Part shown: piece after piece, positions 52,330-64,000 of the stretch
Layout: every line of letters starts with the position of its first letter
How positions within the stretch are numbered: the first letter of the stretch is position 1
From: Nocardioides ochotonae
GTDB taxonomy: Bacteria > Actinomycetota > Actinomycetes > Propionibacteriales > Nocardioidaceae
Length of the DNA stretch: 64,000 nt
Reading direction: 5' to 3'
Assembly: GCF_011420305.2 (NCBI RefSeq)
Contig: NZ_CP061769.1
Coordinates: 4,079,001 to 4,143,000, forward strand
The notes under the pieces: model-generated
Told to the model about the DNA's origin: nothing
The model's database searches: none
What the model saw: only the letters and a program-made list of their open reading frames with translations
Translations under genes and position numbers: made by a program

Positions 52330-54326
52330 CGGTGCTCTCCTTCATCAGGGGTATCGGTGCGGGCCTCGACCACCGCGAGGACGGCGCCGGCCGCGACCTG
52401 CGCGCCCGGCTCGACATCGAGGACGGTGAGCACCCCGTCGGTGGGTGCGCTCACGGTGTGCTGCATCTTCATCGCCTCGAGCACCAGCAGCGGCTGCCCG
52501 GCGCGGACCGTGGCCCCCACCTCGGCGGAGACGCTGACGACGCTGCCCGGCATCGGGGCGAGCAGGGCGCCGCGCGCGGCGGCTCCCCCGGCCTCGGCCG
52601 GGTCGGGCAGGCGGGGCACCCGCTCCAGGCGCACGTGGCCGGTCGGGGCGTCGACCTCGACGACCTCGTGGTCGCGCGGACCGCTCACCGCGACGTCGTA
52701 CGACGTGCGTACGCCGGCGCGCTCGAGGGTGACCCGGGTCGGGCCGGCGGCCACGACGGTGAGCGCGGCGCCCGGCTCGGCTGCCTCGACGGTGTAGCCG
52801 GTGCGCCCGCCCCACCAGGCGACCGCGACCTCCTCCTCGCCGCGGCGGAAGGTGGTGCGCTGCGGGGCGGAGACGACGTTGCGCCAGGCGACCGGGATGC
52901 CGCGCTGCACGGTCCGCGCGGCGGCGGCCCGCTCGGCGAGGGCCAGCGCGGCGGCGACCGGGGCGCCGGGGTCAACGGCGACGCAAGCGGGGTCGGCGGG
53001 CTCGGCGAGGTGGTCCCCGAGGAAGCCGGTGCTCAGCTCGCCGGCGAGGAACGCCGGTGAGGTGAGCACGGCGACCAGCTGCTCGCGGTTGGTGACCACG
53101 CCGTGCAGGCGGGCGCGGCGCAGCACCCCGGCGAGCAGCCGGGCGGCCTGCTCGCGGGTCGGGGCGTGGGCGACCACCTTGGCCAGCATCGCGTCGTAGT
53201 GGGTGGTGACCGCATCGCCCGCGGCGAACCCGGCCTCGACCCGGATGCCCGGCTCGGCGGGCACCTCGAAGGCGGTCAGCACCCCGCTCTGCGGCTGGTG
53301 GCCGCGCGCGGGGTCCTCGGCATAGAGGCGCACCTCGATCGCGTGTCCGTCGGCCCACGGCTCCCCGCCGACGGTGTCGGTGGCCCCGGCACCGAGCGCG
53401 CGCCCCTCCGCGACCTCGAGCTGGAGCTGCACCAGGTCCAGGCCCAGCACCTCCTCGGTGACCGGGTGCTCGACCTGGAGACGCGTGTTCATCTCCAGGA
53501 ACCAGAACCGGCCGGTCCCCGGGTCGAGGAGCAGCTCCACGGTCCCGGCGCCGACGTAGCCGATCGCCTCCGCGGCCCGGCGCGCGGCCTCCAGCACGCC
53601 CCGCTCCACCACGGCGGACAGGCCGGGCGCGGGCGCCTCCTCCACGATCTTCTGGTGGCGGCGCTGCACCGAGCAGTCGCGCGTGCCGAGCACCGCGACC
53701 CGCCCGTGGGTGTCGCCGACGACCTGGACCTCGACGTGCCGGCCGCGCTCGACGTACGGCTCGACGAAGACGGTGCCGTCGCCGAACGCCGCGGCCGCCT
53801 CGGCCCGCGCCCGCTCCAGCTCGGCGGGCAGGTCATCGAGGTCGCGGACCACCCGCATGCCGCGCCCGCCGCCGCCCGCGGAGGCCTTGACGAGCAGCGG
53901 CAGGTCCGCGGCGGTGGGCAGCTCCGGCGCCTCCAGCACGGGTACGCCGGCGGCCCGGACGACCTGCTTGGCGCGGACCTTGGCGCCCATCTGCTCGATC
54001 GACTCCGGGGCCGGGCCGACCCAGGTCAGCCCGGCCGCCAGCACGGCGCGCGCGAAGTCGGCGTTCTCGGAGAGGAAGCCGTAGCCGGGGTGCACGGCGT
54101 CGGCGCCCGCGTGCCGGGCGGCGTCGATGATCAGGTCGGCGCGCAGGTAGGTGTCGGCGGCGCTGGTGCCGGGCAGCCGGACCGCGTGGTCGGCCTCGGC
54201 GACGTAGGGCAGCGACGCGTCGGCGTCGGAGTGCACGGCGACGGTCTCGATGCCGAGGCGGCGGCAGGTGCGGAACACCCGCGCGGCGATCTCGGCGCGG
54301 TTGGCCACGAGCAGGCGGGTGATCAT
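52326..54326 (-). CDS. Acyl-CoA carboxylase alpha subunit (biotin carboxylase and biotin carrier)
   Basis: 666 residues. An ATP-grasp biotin carboxylase domain (about 1-450: MITRLLVANRAEIAARVFRT, ADAVHPGYGFLSENADFA, AGGGGRGMRVV, LEMNTRLQVEHPVTE) is followed by a linker and the C-terminal biotinyl domain with Lys620 in EAMKMQHTV. Carboxylates its own biotin for the beta subunit encoded next. Same size as methylcrotonyl-CoA and geranyl-CoA carboxylase alpha chains. The beta gene ends 7 nt upstream and the dehydrogenase start overlaps its stop. Confidence 0.9.
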   Translation of the reverse strand: MITRLLVANRAEIAARVFRTCRRLGIETVAVHSDADASLPYVAEADHAVRLPGTSAADTYLRADLIIDAARHAGADAVHPGYGFLSENADFARAVLAAGLTWVGPAPESIEQMGAKVRAKQVVRAAGVPVLEAPELPTAADLPLLVKASAGGGGRGMRVVRDLDDLPAELERARAEAAAAFGDGTVFVEPYVERGRHVEVQVVGDTHGRVAVLGTRDCSVQRRHQKIVEEAPAPGLSAVVERGVLEAARRAAEAIGYVGAGTVELLLDPGTGRFWFLEMNTRLQVEHPVTEEVLGLDLVQLQLEVAEGRALGAGATDTVGGEPWADGHAIEVRLYAEDPARGHQPQSGVLTAFEVPAEPGIRVEAGFAAGDAVTTHYDAMLAKVVAHAPTREQAARLLAGVLRRARLHGVVTNREQLVAVLTSPAFLAGELSTGFLGDHLAEPADPACVAVDPGAPVAAALALAERAAAARTVQRGIPVAWRNVVSAPQRTTFRRGEEEVAVAWWGGRTGYTVEAAEPGAALTVVAAGPTRVTLERAGVRTSYDVAVSGPRDHEVVEVDAPTGHVRLERVPRLPDPAEAGGAAARGALLAPMPGSVVSVSAEVGATVRAGQPLLVLEAMKMQHTVSAPTDGVLTVLDVEPGAQVAAGAVLAVVEARTDTPDEGEHR

Positions 54327-54333
54327 CGAGCCC

Positions 54334-55916
<1,583 letters not shown>

Positions 55917-55917
<1 letters not shown>

Positions 55918-57095
55918 CAGGAGTAGCCCAGCAGCTTGGCGGCGAGGTCGGTGAGCACCTCGGTGGCGCCGCCGCCGATCGGCAGCAGCCGCGCGTCGCG
56001 GTAGTGCCGCTCGACCTCGGTGCCGTGCATGTAGCCGGCGCCGCCGAAGAGCTGCACCGCCTGGTCGCAGACGTACGCCGCGGTCTCGCACGCGGTCTGC
56101 TTGGCCAGGCAGGCCTCGGCGATCACCATCTCGCCGGCGGCGTGGCGGCGCGCGACCTCGTAGGTGTAGGCGCGGGCGACCTCGACCTGGCGGTGCATCT
56201 CGACGAGCTTGTGGCGCACCGCCTGGCGCTTGATCAGCGGCTCGCCGAAGGTCTCGCGCTGGCCGGCGTACTCCTTGGCCAGGGCCAGCGCGCGCCCGGC
56301 GATGCCGTAGCCGTGCACCGCGAGCGCCATCCGCTCGACGACGAACTGCTCGGCGATGTACCAGAAGCCGGCGTTCTCCTCGCCGACCAGGTTGGCCACC
56401 GGCACCCGCACGTCGACGAAGGACAGCTCGGCGGTGTCGGAGCAGCGCCAGCCCATCTTGTCGAGGCGGCGGTCGACGGTGAAGCCGGGGGTGTCCTTGT
56501 CGATCACCAGCAGGCTGACGCCGCCGGAGCCGGCGCCGCCGGTGCGCACCGCGGTCGTCACGAAGTCGGCGCGCACGCCGCTGGTGATGAAGGTCTTGGC
56601 GCCGTTGACTACGTAGTGGTCGCCGTCGCGCACGGCGGTGGTGCGCAGGTTGCCGACGTCGGAGCCGCCGCCGGGCTCGGTGATCGCGAGCGCGCCGATC
56701 AGCTCGCCGGCCAGGGTCGGGCGCACGTAGGCGTCGATGAGCTCCGGCGTGCCGTGGGCCGCGATGTGCGGCAGCGCGATGCCGTTGGTGAACAGCCCGG
56801 CCATCAGGCCACTGGAGGCGCCCTCGGCGAACATCCCCTCCTGCAGCGCGATGGTGTCGAGCAGGTCGCCGCCCTCGCCGCCCACGGACTCGGCGAAGGA
56901 GACGCCGAGCAGGCCCTGGCGCGCGGCGGCGCGGTGCAGCGCCCGCGGGATCTCCCCGTCGTCCTCCCACTGCTGCAGGTGCGGGGCGACCTCCCGGCGG
57001 GTGAACTCCTGGGCGGTCTCCTTGAGGGCGGCGCGGACCTCCGCGGCCTCCTCGGGGGTGCGCTCGTCGGTCGTGGGGTCGGTCGTGGCGGTCAT
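55917..57095 (-). CDS. Acyl-CoA dehydrogenase
   Basis: 392 residues. ALAITEPGGGSDVGNLRTTAVRDGDHYVVNGAKTFITSG and AVQLFGGAGYMHGTEVERHYRDARLLPIGGGATEVLTDL are the two family signatures. The flavin contacts are intact. Its upstream gene (AtuA) ends within its start (ATGA). A strong AGGAGG ribosome site lies 7 nt upstream. Together with the carboxylase it would desaturate and then carboxylate a branched acyl-CoA. AtuD and LiuA are the pseudomonad counterparts; which one applies is not clear. Confidence 0.9.
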
Positions 57096-58858
57096 GCGAG
57101 GTCCTCCTGGACGTGGACGGTGCGCGATCGGACCCATTCGCCGAGCCCCTTGGCCTGGGGGTCGAACCGCGTCGAGGCGGCCACCCCCCGCCCGAGGAGC
57201 CCGTGGATGACCACGTTCACGGCGCCGAGATTGGGCAGCACGAAGACGTCGATGTCGAGGTCGGTCGCTTCGGGGACGAGCTCGCGCACCTTGCGTGGGC
57301 TGATGAGCTTGGCCAGCCAGGTGACCCGCTCCGCGTGGCCCGCCGGGCAGGCGGGTGCGTCGTGGGCGATCCAGAGACCGAGGTTGGCGTCGCCGCCCTT
57401 GTCGCCCGAGCGGGCGTGGACGAAGGTGCCGAGCGGCATCCGGCGGGTCAGCGAGTCCGCCGGGGCGGGGTACGGCGAGGGCCGGCGCCCGGCGTCGCGG
57501 ACCTCCGGGTCCTCGGCCCCCGGGCCGAAGGACGGCGGGTCCGGCACCGGTTCGCGGCGCCCGTCGGCGTGCACGACGGTGTGCGCCGCGGCGGCCCGTT
57601 CGACGTACGCCGCGCGGTGCACGCCGTACGCCGTGGGCGGGCCGGGGGGCGCGGTGAGGCTGAAGCCGGGGTAGGAGGCCAGGCCGAGCTCGACGCAGGC
57701 CGCGGTGAACTCCTTGCCGACCGGTCCGGGCTCGGGGTCGAGCACCGTGCAGCGCAGCAGCGTGGAGGCGGCCTCCTCGGTGTCGGCGCCGGGCTGGGCG
57801 CTGCGGGCGCCGGACCAGGAGACCTCGGCGGCGCGCAGGCGCGGGGTGAGCTGCTCGCGCACCCAGTCGGCCTTGGCCTCGACGTCGAGGCCGGTGAGCA
57901 CGAACTCGACGCTGTTGCGGTGCCCGCCGAGCTCGTTGACGCCGACCTTGAGCGCGGCGGGTGGCGCGTCGCCGCGGGTGCCGGTGATCGCGACCCGGTC
58001 GCGGCCGACCTGCTCGAGGCGGACCGTGTCGAGGCGGGCGGTGACGTCGGGGCCGAGGTAGCGGGCGGACTGGATCTCATAGACCAGCTGGGCGGTGACG
58101 GTGTCGACGGTGACCCCGCCGCCGGTGCCGTCGGGCTTGGTGATGACGCTGCTGCCGTCCGCGGCGATCTCCGCGAGCGGGAAGCCGAGCGGCAGCGCAG
58201 GGTCGCGGCCGTCCTCGAAGAGCCGGCGGAAGCCGGAGAAGTTGCCGCCGGTGGCCTGGGTGCCGCACTCCAGCACGTGGCCCGCGACGACGGCGCCGGC
58301 CAGCTCGTCGTACGCGTCCGGCGCCCAGCCGTGGTGGGCGACCGCGGGGCCGAGGACCAGCGAGGCGTCGGTGACCCGGCCGGTGAGGACCACGTCGGCG
58401 CCGCCGCGCAGGGCGGCCGCGATGCCGAAGCCGCCGAGGTAGGCGTTGGCGCTGAGCGCGCCCTCCGGGCCGAGGGAGTCGAACCGGCCGCCGGTCAGGT
58501 CGTCGCCCTCGACGTGCGCGACCGCGACGTCGAGGCCGAGGCCGCGGGCCACCTCGCGGACCCGGTCGGCGAGCCCGGCGGGATTGAGGCCGCCGGCGTT
58601 GCTGACGATGCGGACGCCGCGCTCGAGGGCGGCGCCGAGGCTCTCCTCGAGCTGGCGCACGAAGGTGCGGGCGTAGCCGAGCGCGGGGTCGCGGCGCCGG
58701 TCCTTGCCGAGGATCAGCATGGTGAGCTCGGCGAGGTAGTCGCCGGTGAGGACGTCGAGGTGGCGGCCCTCGACGGTGCCCTCGACCATCTCGCGCATCG
58801 CGGAGAGCCGGTCGCCGTAGAAGCCGGAGCAGTTGCCGACGCGCAGGACCTCAGCCAT
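57092..58858 (-). CDS. atuA: Acyclic terpene utilisation AtuA family protein
   Basis: 588 residues. An N-terminal DUF1446/AtuA domain (about 1-445: [67 protein letters not shown]) plus a C-terminal AtuA-like ferredoxin-fold domain (about 490-588: [21 protein letters not shown]). AtuA is needed for growth on citronellol in Pseudomonas, but its reaction is unknown. Overlaps both the TIGR03084 gene (8 nt) and the dehydrogenase (4 nt). Best evidence for a terpene or branched-acyl role in this operon. Confidence 0.88.
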   Translation of the reverse strand: MAEVLRVGNCSGFYGDRLSAMREMVEGTVEGRHLDVLTGDYLAELTMLILGKDRRRDPALGYARTFVRQLEESLGAALERGVRIVSNAGGLNPAGLADRVREVARGLGLDVAVAHVEGDDLTGGRFDSLGPEGALSANAYLGGFGIAAALRGGADVVLTGRVTDASLVLGPAVAHHGWAPDAYDELAGAVVAGHVLECGTQATGGNFSGFRRLFEDGRDPALPLGFPLAEIAADGSSVITKPDGTGGGVTVDTVTAQLVYEIQSARYLGPDVTARLDTVRLEQVGRDRVAITGTRGDAPPAALKVGVNELGGHRNSVEFVLTGLDVEAKADWVREQLTPRLRAAEVSWSGARSAQPGADTEEAASTLLRCTVLDPEPGPVGKEFTAACVELGLASYPGFSLTAPPGPPTAYGVHRAAYVERAAAAHTVVHADGRREPVPDPPSFGPGAEDPEVRDAGRRPSPYPAPADSLTRRMPLGTFVHARSGDKGGDANLGLWIAHDAPACPAGHAERVTWLAKLISPRKVRELVPEATDLDIDVFVLPNLGAVNVVIHGLLGRGVAASTRFDPQAKGLGEWVRSRTVHVQEDLA

Positions 58859-59678
58859 GGGGGCTCCTCGCGTCGGCGCAGCCGGCCGGCTCGCGACCGG
58901 GGCCGGGCGGGCCGGCGAAGGCCTGGGCGATCTCGAGCCAGCGCTGTGCGTCGGGCCCGGTGGCGACCAGCGCCGTGTCGTCGCGGTGGGCGCGCTGGGT
59001 GCTGAGCAGGCAGAAGTCGTACGCCGGGCCGCTCACGCGCTGGGCGGCGTCGGCCGGGCCCCAGGTCCACATCGCGCCGGACGGGCCCTCGAGCTGCACC
59101 CGGAACGGCTCGGCCGGCGGGGTCTCCCCGCGGACGGTGAACGCGTGGTCGCGGGTGCGGACGCCGAGGTGGGCGACGTGGCGGATGCGGTCGGTCGGCG
59201 CCGGGCGGGCGCCGAGCGCGTCGTGGACGTCGAGGCCGTGCGCCCAGGTCTCCATCAGCCGGGCGGTGGCCATCGAGGCGGGCGTCATCGGCGGGCCGTA
59301 CCACGGCATCCGCTCGCTCGACGGGTGCGCACACAGCGCCTCGCCGAGCGCCGCGCGGGCGGCGTCCCAGTGGGCCAGCAGCTCCGTCGGGTCGAGGCGG
59401 GCGAGCTCGTGGGCGCCGTCGTCGACGTACGACGCGGGGTCGGTCAGGGCGCGGGCGACCTCGGCGTCCCAGGCCTCGCGGCCGGCGGGGGTCCGCGCGG
59501 CGGCGGCGAGCGCGGCCCGCTCGTCGGTCCAGGCGAGGTGGGCGACCTGGGTGGCGATGCTCCAGCCCGGCGCGGGGGTCGGGGTGGCCCAGGTGTCGGC
59601 GTCGAGGCCGGCGACGACTGAGCGCAGCTCCGCGGCCTCGGCGTCGAGGTCGGCGAGCAGGTCCCCCAGGAGCGTCAT
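58851..59678 (-). CDS. TIGR03084 family metal-binding protein
   Basis: 275 residues, actinobacterial. N-terminal DinB/maleylpyruvate-isomerase-like helical bundle with [24 protein letters not shown] (metal His) and [17 protein letters not shown] (second His), followed by a wHTH-like C-terminal domain with [20 protein letters not shown]. Members often sit next to AtuA-like genes; a mycothiol-dependent isomerase or transferase role is possible but unproven. ATG 59678 overlaps the regulator's stop as ATGA. Confidence 0.85.
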   Translation of the reverse strand: MTLLGDLLADLDAEAAELRSVVAGLDADTWATPTPAPGWSIATQVAHLAWTDERAALAAAARTPAGREAWDAEVARALTDPASYVDDGAHELARLDPTELLAHWDAARAALGEALCAHPSSERMPWYGPPMTPASMATARLMETWAHGLDVHDALGARPAPTDRIRHVAHLGVRTRDHAFTVRGETPPAEPFRVQLEGPSGAMWTWGPADAAQRVSGPAYDFCLLSTQRAHRDDTALVATGPDAQRWLEIAQAFAGPPGPGREPAGCADARSPHG

Positions 59679-60316
59679 GACGCGCTCCCGTCGAGGGCCT
59701 CGTCGAGGACGAGCGCCCAGCGGTCCAGGACGCCGGCGCGGCGCCGGGCGTCGTCGGTGAGGGTGTCCGCGAGGCCGAGGCCGCGAACCAGGTCGAGGGT
59801 GGCCTGCACGAGCTCGCGCACCCCCGGCACCGACTCGTCGGCGCCGAGCAGCTCGACGGTGCGCCGGTGCAGCTCGCGCCCGACCTTCTGCTCCAGCGGG
59901 GCGACGGCGGCCATCAGGGTCTCGTCGGTGCGCGCCGCCACCCACAGCTCGAGGGCCGCGGTGAAGACCGGGGAGGTCACGTGGTCGGCCAGCATCTGGA
60001 GCACCGCGCGGATGCGCTCCGGGCCGGTGGGCAGCTGGGCCGCCGCCGCCTCCAGCTCGCGGGCCCGCACGTCGGCCACGTGCTCGACCGCCGCCACGAC
60101 CAGGGCGTTCTTGGTCGGGAAGTGGTGCAGCTGGGCGCCCCGGCTCACCCCGGCGCGCTCGGAGACCAGCGTGGTCGAGGTGCGGCTGAAGCCGCGCTCC
60201 GCCAGGCACTCCACGGTCGCCTCGAGCAGCCGGGCCCGCATGGCGCGGGTCCGCTCCTCCTGCGGCACCCGCGCGGGCGCAGGGGCGGCGGCGGGATCGG
60301 ACGACGAGCTGCTCAT
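59675..60316 (-). CDS. TetR/AcrR family transcriptional regulator
   Basis: 213 residues. The helix-turn-helix at about 20-65 contains [51 protein letters not shown]. The C-terminal domain is a ligand pocket of unknown specificity. First gene of the seven-gene catabolic operon, whose genes all overlap or lie within 7 nt. A palindrome at 60347-60360 in front of it is a likely operator, giving autoregulation with a catabolic intermediate as inducer. AtuR, a TetR regulator, has the same role in Pseudomonas. Confidence 0.88.
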   Translation of the reverse strand: MSSSSSDPAAAPAPARVPQEERTRAMRARLLEATVECLAERGFSRTSTTLVSERAGVSRGAQLHHFPTKNALVVAAVEHVADVRARELEAAAAQLPTGPERIRAVLQMLADHVTSPVFTAALELWVAARTDETLMAAVAPLEQKVGRELHRRTVELLGADESVPGVRELVQATLDLVRGLGLADTLTDDARRRAGVLDRWALVLDEALDGSAS

Positions 60317-60346
60317 GCCCCCAGCATGAGCCCGGCATCAACAAAC

Positions 60347-60360
60347 AGTCAAGCCTGACT
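60347..60360. promoter_or_regulatory. Candidate TetR operator
   Basis: AGTCAAGCCTGACT, arms AGTCA and TGACT around a 4 nt centre, in an AT-rich gap (AAA before, TTT after, one mismatch between). Located 30 nt upstream of the TetR start, where it would cover the operon promoter. Confidence 0.6.
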
Positions 60361-60369
60361 TTTTCTGTC

Positions 60370-63045
60370 TCAGTCGATGCGCGCGACCATCGGCAACCGA
60401 CCCCGTGTCGTGGCAGCGACCAAGGCGGCGGTCAGCAGCGGCAGCCCGACGACGATCGCCCCGATCAGCAGCCACGGCACGTCGAGGAAGTGGTCCGGCA
60501 GGTCAGACCCCTCCGGCCGCCCCGCGCTGGTGAGTGGATAGGTGACCGCCCAGCCCGGCACGAACCCGACGGCCGCCCCCAGGACCGAGCCGACCAGGCC
60601 GACCACCAGGGCGTACGACGCCGCGACCGCGCGCCGCAGCCGCGGCGCGGCACCGACCGCGGCCAGGGTCGCCAGGTCCCCGCGGGCGTCGGACAGCGCG
60701 AGCGAGGTCGCGGTGAGGGTGCCGGCCAGCATCAGCACCGCGCCGAGGACACCCAGCCCGACCTGCACCAGCGTCGCGGACGCCGGCCGCTCGTAACCCC
60801 GCTCGACCTCCACCTGGGCGCCCGGCGCGATCGTGCCCAGGGCCTCCTCGAGGTCGCGCTGGGCCCCCCGGTCCACCGACCCGGCCACGGTCAGGCCGAC
60901 GGTCACGACGTCGAGGCCGAGCTCCTCGGCGACCTCCGGGGAGAGGACGGAGCGGATCGTCCCGACGTCAGGTGCGACCCGGACCACCGCGACCGGCGCC
61001 TGCACCCGTCCACGCTCGCGCCTGCGGCCCGGACCGTACGGCGTCCGCTCGACCCTCACCGTGCCGCGCGCGGCGGGCACCGCCCTGGTATCGAAACCGA
61101 CCGCGCCACCGGCCGCGAGGGCCCGGGCGGCCCGCTCCCGCTCGGCGGCGGAGATACCGGGCAGGGCCGCGGGCAGCCGGTCGCCGACAAGGGTGGCGGC
61201 CCCCAGGGCCCCGCCCCAGGACTCCAGGGCCCCCTTGCCGGCGGAGGTCTGGACCATCACCTCGAGGTGTCCCGTGTCTGTCTCGTCCACCACCCCGTCG
61301 ATCCGGTCCAGGTCCACGCCCGGGAGCTGCCGCTCGACCGCGGCACGCACCGCCACCCAGTCCGTGGTGAGGTCGGCGTACCCGGTGTCGGGGTCGGTGA
61401 CCGTGACTGCTGCCGCACCGTGGCGCAGCGCGGCCGTGTAGGTGGCGGCATTCTCCGCCTCGTCGCTGGCCGTGGCGATGCCGAGCGCCACCACCCCACA
61501 GACGGTCGCGGCCACGGCGGAGACGGCGGGGACCGTGCGGCTGCGGTGCCGGGCGGCGTCGCGCACGGCGTACCGCAGCGGGAGCGGGAGGGCGCGGCCC
61601 AGCCGCGCCACGGCCATGACCACCACCGGCACGAGCAGCGCCATGCCGAGCACGGCCAGGATCGTGGCGCCGGCGATCCGGACCTCTCCGCCGGACGAGC
61701 CGCCGGTCGCGGCGCCGGCGAGGCCCAGGCCCAGCAGGACCAACCCGAGGAGCGGGAACCGCAGGGAGGCCGGCCCCTCGCCCCGGCGTCCGCCGAGCAC
61801 CGCGACGACGTTCTGCCGGGAGGCGATCCACGCCGGCGCCGCCGCTGCCAACAGTGCGGCGCCGACACCGAATCCAGCAACGAGGAGCAGCAGCAGCCAC
61901 GGCACGTCGAAGGGGCCGAACCGCTCCCCCGACCAGCGCTGGACCAGCGGCACGGTGACGGCCGCGAGGCCCAGGCCGGCCACGATCCCGACGACGGCAG
62001 AGAGCCCGCCGACCACGACCGCGGTGCCGAGGACGACCCGGCGCGCCTGCGCCGGCGTCCCGCCGGCGGCCGTGACCAGGGCGATCGTGCGTGCCTGACG
62101 CCGCGCCCCGACCGCGAACGCCGGCCCGGCCAGCAGCACGACCTCGAGCAGGATCATGACCACCACCAGCGCGATGATCGTCGGGACCACGTCGTCGTCG
62201 TACGTCGCGAAGGCGAGCGCCTCGGCCGGCGGGTCCTCGACCACCGCGCGGGAGAGCACGTAGGCGCCCAGGGCGTTCAGGGTCCGCACCTCCTGCCACG
62301 TGACCGGTCCGCCGCCGACCAGCCAGGTGCTGGTCCGGGGCGGGTCGTCCGCGTCCTTCGCGGCGGGCGCCAAGGAGCCGGGCAGGCCGACGAGCTGTTC
62401 CCAGGGGCCGCGCGCGGCATCGTGGGCGATCCCCACCACGCTCAGGGCGCGCCGCTCCACCCCGTCCGGGCCGAGCACGCCGATCTCGTCCCCGACGGCG
62501 AGGCCGCGCTCGGCCAACGGCTCGGTGATCACGACCTCGTCGATCGAGCGTGCGAAGCGACCGGCGGTCAGGTCGAAGAGTCCCTCCGCGAGCGGGTCGG
62601 CCGCGTCGAGCTCGTTCGCGCCGGCGCTGACGACGCCGTCCCGCGTGGCCACGAGCACCTCGGAGTACCTCGTCTCCAGCGCCGGCACGTCCCGGCCCAG
62701 GGCCTCGCGCACCTGCGCGAGGGTGGGGCGGTCCCGGCGGGGCCTGGTCGCCCACCCGCCGCTCGTGTCGGGGTCGACGCCCTGCTCGACGTCGACGACC
62801 CCGTCCTCCACCACGATCTGGGCGTCCGCGGCTCCCAGCCGGCGATCGAGCCCCTCCCGGGTGGAGACGTCGGCGGTGCGGAGCACGACGGCGGTCGCGG
62901 TGACCGCGAGGACCGGCAGCATGATCATCACGACCATCAGGACCGCGCGCCGCTTGGCGCGCCAGGACTCGCGCCAGGCCAGCCGGACCGCGACGCGCCA
63001 ACCGCCCGCCCAGCCGGAGAGGCGGCCGGCCCGTGCGCGCATCAC
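60370..63045 (-). CDS. ABC transporter permease, FtsX-like (MacB type)
   Basis: 891 residues, large. Hydrophobic segments at about 35-60, 290-320, 345-375, 390-420, 450-470, 480-500, 520-545 and a C-terminal cluster near 780-885 give the duplicated FtsX layout with two large extracytoplasmic domains. [51 protein letters not shown] is the typical FtsX end. GTG 63045 overlaps the ATPase stop. Moves an unknown lipid, peptide or toxic compound out or acts as a mechanotransmission complex. It faces the TetR operon across a 53 nt gap. Confidence 0.87.
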   Translation of the reverse strand: MMRARAGRLSGWAGGWRVAVRLAWRESWRAKRRAVLMVVMIMLPVLAVTATAVVLRTADVSTREGLDRRLGAADAQIVVEDGVVDVEQGVDPDTSGGWATRPRRDRPTLAQVREALGRDVPALETRYSEVLVATRDGVVSAGANELDAADPLAEGLFDLTAGRFARSIDEVVITEPLAERGLAVGDEIGVLGPDGVERRALSVVGIAHDAARGPWEQLVGLPGSLAPAAKDADDPPRTSTWLVGGGPVTWQEVRTLNALGAYVLSRAVVEDPPAEALAFATYDDDVVPTIIALVVVMILLEVVLLAGPAFAVGARRQARTIALVTAAGGTPAQARRVVLGTAVVVGGLSAVVGIVAGLGLAAVTVPLVQRWSGERFGPFDVPWLLLLLVAGFGVGAALLAAAAPAWIASRQNVVAVLGGRRGEGPASLRFPLLGLVLLGLGLAGAATGGSSGGEVRIAGATILAVLGMALLVPVVVMAVARLGRALPLPLRYAVRDAARHRSRTVPAVSAVAATVCGVVALGIATASDEAENAATYTAALRHGAAAVTVTDPDTGYADLTTDWVAVRAAVERQLPGVDLDRIDGVVDETDTGHLEVMVQTSAGKGALESWGGALGAATLVGDRLPAALPGISAAERERAARALAAGGAVGFDTRAVPAARGTVRVERTPYGPGRRRERGRVQAPVAVVRVAPDVGTIRSVLSPEVAEELGLDVVTVGLTVAGSVDRGAQRDLEEALGTIAPGAQVEVERGYERPASATLVQVGLGVLGAVLMLAGTLTATSLALSDARGDLATLAAVGAAPRLRRAVAASYALVVGLVGSVLGAAVGFVPGWAVTYPLTSAGRPEGSDLPDHFLDVPWLLIGAIVVGLPLLTAALVAATTRGRLPMVARID

Positions 63046-63761
63046 TGGACGTGCCTGGGGCCGAGCAGGCCCTCCACCGAGGCATTGCCGCTCTCGTCGA
63101 CGATCACGCCGTCGCGCAGGAACACCACCCGGTCCGCCCAGGCCGCGTGCCGCGCCTCGTGGGTCACCATCATCACGGCGGCGCCCGCGTCGCAGCGCGA
63201 GCGGAGCAGGCGCAGGATCTCCTCGCCCGCCTCGCTGTCGAGGGCGCCGGTCGGCTCGTCGGCCAGCATCAGACGCCGCTCGCCGACCAGCGCGCGGGCG
63301 ATCGCGACCCGCTGCTGCTGGCCGCCGGACATGTCGTCGGGGAACCGGTCGGCCAGGTGCTCGACGCCGACCTCCGCCAGCACCTCGAGCGCCTCGGCCC
63401 GCGCCGCCCGGCGGCGTACGCCGTCCAGCTCGCGGGGCAGGGCGACGTTCTCGGCGGCGGTCAGCGCCGGGATCAGGTTGAAGTCCTGGAAGACGTAGCC
63501 GATCGAGGTGCGCCGCAGCCGGGCCCGCGAGGCGGGGCCGAGACCGGCCAGCTCCACGCCCTCGACCCGGACGGTGCCGGTGGTCGGCTCGTCCAGGCCG
63601 CCGGCCAGCGTGAGCAGGGTCGACTTGCCCGAGCCGGACGGACCCATCACCGCGACCAACTCGCCGGGAGCGACCTCGAGACTGATGCCGCGCAACGCGT
63701 GCACCTCGGCGATTCCGCTGCCGTGCACGCGGGTGAGCCCCTCCAGCGACAGCACGCTCAT
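63042..63761 (-). CDS. ABC transporter ATP-binding protein (LolD/MacB type)
   Basis: 239 residues. Walker A GPSGSGKST, Q-loop VFQDFNLIPALTAAENVALP, signature MSGGQQQRVAIARAL, Walker B LMLADEPTGALDSEAG and the H-loop MMVTHE are all intact. Energises the FtsX-like permease downstream. The start overlaps the preceding 51-residue ORF (ATGA), so the locus is one operon. No evidence for substrate. Confidence 0.92.
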   Translation of the reverse strand: MSVLSLEGLTRVHGSGIAEVHALRGISLEVAPGELVAVMGPSGSGKSTLLTLAGGLDEPTTGTVRVEGVELAGLGPASRARLRRTSIGYVFQDFNLIPALTAAENVALPRELDGVRRRAARAEALEVLAEVGVEHLADRFPDDMSGGQQQRVAIARALVGERRLMLADEPTGALDSEAGEEILRLLRSRCDAGAAVMMVTHEARHAAWADRVVFLRDGVIVDESGNASVEGLLGPRHVQ

Positions 63762-63913
63762 CGGCCGGACTCCTCGTCGCGCTCGCCGGCCGGGGCCGGG
63801 GCTCGGCCCGGCGCTTGGGCGGGCTCGCGCAACCGGTCGCGCGCCTGCTCCAGCCAGTGGCGCTCGGCGCGACGCATCGCGATCACGGCCTCCGAGCCCA
63901 GTCGCTCGCTCAT
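63758..63913 (-). CDS. Small protein of 51 residues, coupled to the ABC genes
   Basis: ATG 63913 overlaps the stop of an upstream frame as ATGA and its own stop overlaps the ATPase start as ATGA. Sequence starts MSERLGSEAVIAMRRAERHW, is basic and Pro/Ala-rich at the end (APAPAGERDEESG), and has no membrane segment. The frame stays open to the window edge, so it could instead be the 3' end of a longer gene. Not recognised. Confidence 0.4.
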   Translation of the reverse strand: MSERLGSEAVIAMRRAERHWLEQARDRLREPAQAPGRAPAPAGERDEESGR

Positions 63914-64000
63914 CGCCGCACCTGCTTGGCGGGCCGCGACGCAGGCGCCGGCTGCGGCGTACCGGCCGGGCGGGCGAGCGCCGCGCGGCGCACCCGGGCC
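63910..64000 (-). CDS. C-terminal end of an upstream gene, cut by the window
   Basis: A frame open to the right edge ends with TGA at 63910-63912 and encodes an Ala/Pro/Arg-rich tail (ending ASRPAKQVRR). The ATGA junction with the next ORF and the usual presence of a PadR regulator before such ABC pairs suggest a regulator, but too little is visible. Confidence 0.35.
   Translation of the reverse strand, partial: ARVRRAALARPAGTPQPAPASRPAKQVRR

Overview
The window is very GC-rich chromosomal DNA of a mycothiol-type actinomycete, most likely Nocardioides or another Nocardioidaceae member. The evidence is the paralogous DUF222/HNH genes behind LexA boxes, a SigK/RskA/fasciclin cluster, acyl-CoA carboxylases, a TIGR03084 gene, many GTG starts, ATGA/GTGA stop-start overlaps, and a repeated leaderless-type promoter layout with a -10-like hexamer 6-8 nt before the start codon. 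I saw no rRNA, tRNA, CRISPR array, prophage or insertion sequence.

Layout. 1-3.4 kb: a cut-off S26 signal peptidase, a carboxyltransferase, a 3-alpha-hydroxysteroid-dehydrogenase-like SDR with a KstR-like operator, and an acetyltransferase. 3.4-8.1 kb (minus): a 2-oxoacid dehydrogenase operon (E1 alpha, E1 beta, E2) followed by a DUF2804 gene. 8.3-12.3 kb: two SRPBCC proteins, DUF222/HNH copy A with an SOS box, and an unusual operon of membrane protein then sigma factor. 12.4-19.7 kb: zinc exporter, glutathionyl-hydroquinone-reductase-like protein, M15 peptidase lipoprotein, HisC-type aminotransferase, VanZ, GntR regulator, holin-like membrane protein, and an LMW-PTP/fructosamine-kinase pair likely to act in sugar-amine repair. 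19.7-23.5 kb: an overlapping unit of MprAB-like two-component system, lipoprotein and thioesterase. 23.5-26.8 kb (minus): zwf, and pabA-pabB for folate.

27-31.2 kb holds a 1395-residue exported protein with three lamin-tail domains and a calcineurin-like phosphoesterase. It is followed by a PhzE/TrpEG-type fused chorismate enzyme, a HelR-like RNA polymerase-associated ATPase, a SigE-family sigma factor with a membrane partner, and an enoyl-CoA hydratase. 39.2-43.1 kb is a SigK locus: molybdopterin oxidoreductase, fasciclin lipoprotein, SigK and RskA, with a near-exact SigK-type promoter in front of the oxidoreductase. 43.2-47.5 kb: a protein-isoaspartate methyltransferase and a 1196-residue secreted M14 carboxypeptidase. 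47.6-51 kb: DUF222/HNH copy B with its own SOS box, a tyrosine phosphatase and a BrkB-family membrane protein.

51.1-60.4 kb (minus) is a tightly overlapping seven-gene catabolic operon: TetR regulator, TIGR03084, AtuA, acyl-CoA dehydrogenase, biotin-dependent carboxylase beta and alpha, acyl-CoA dehydrogenase. A TetR-type palindrome lies in front of it. It resembles the pseudomonad acyclic-terpene (atu) or leucine (liu) carboxylation pathways. 60.4-64 kb (minus) is an ABC exporter-type operon with an upstream gene cut by the window edge.
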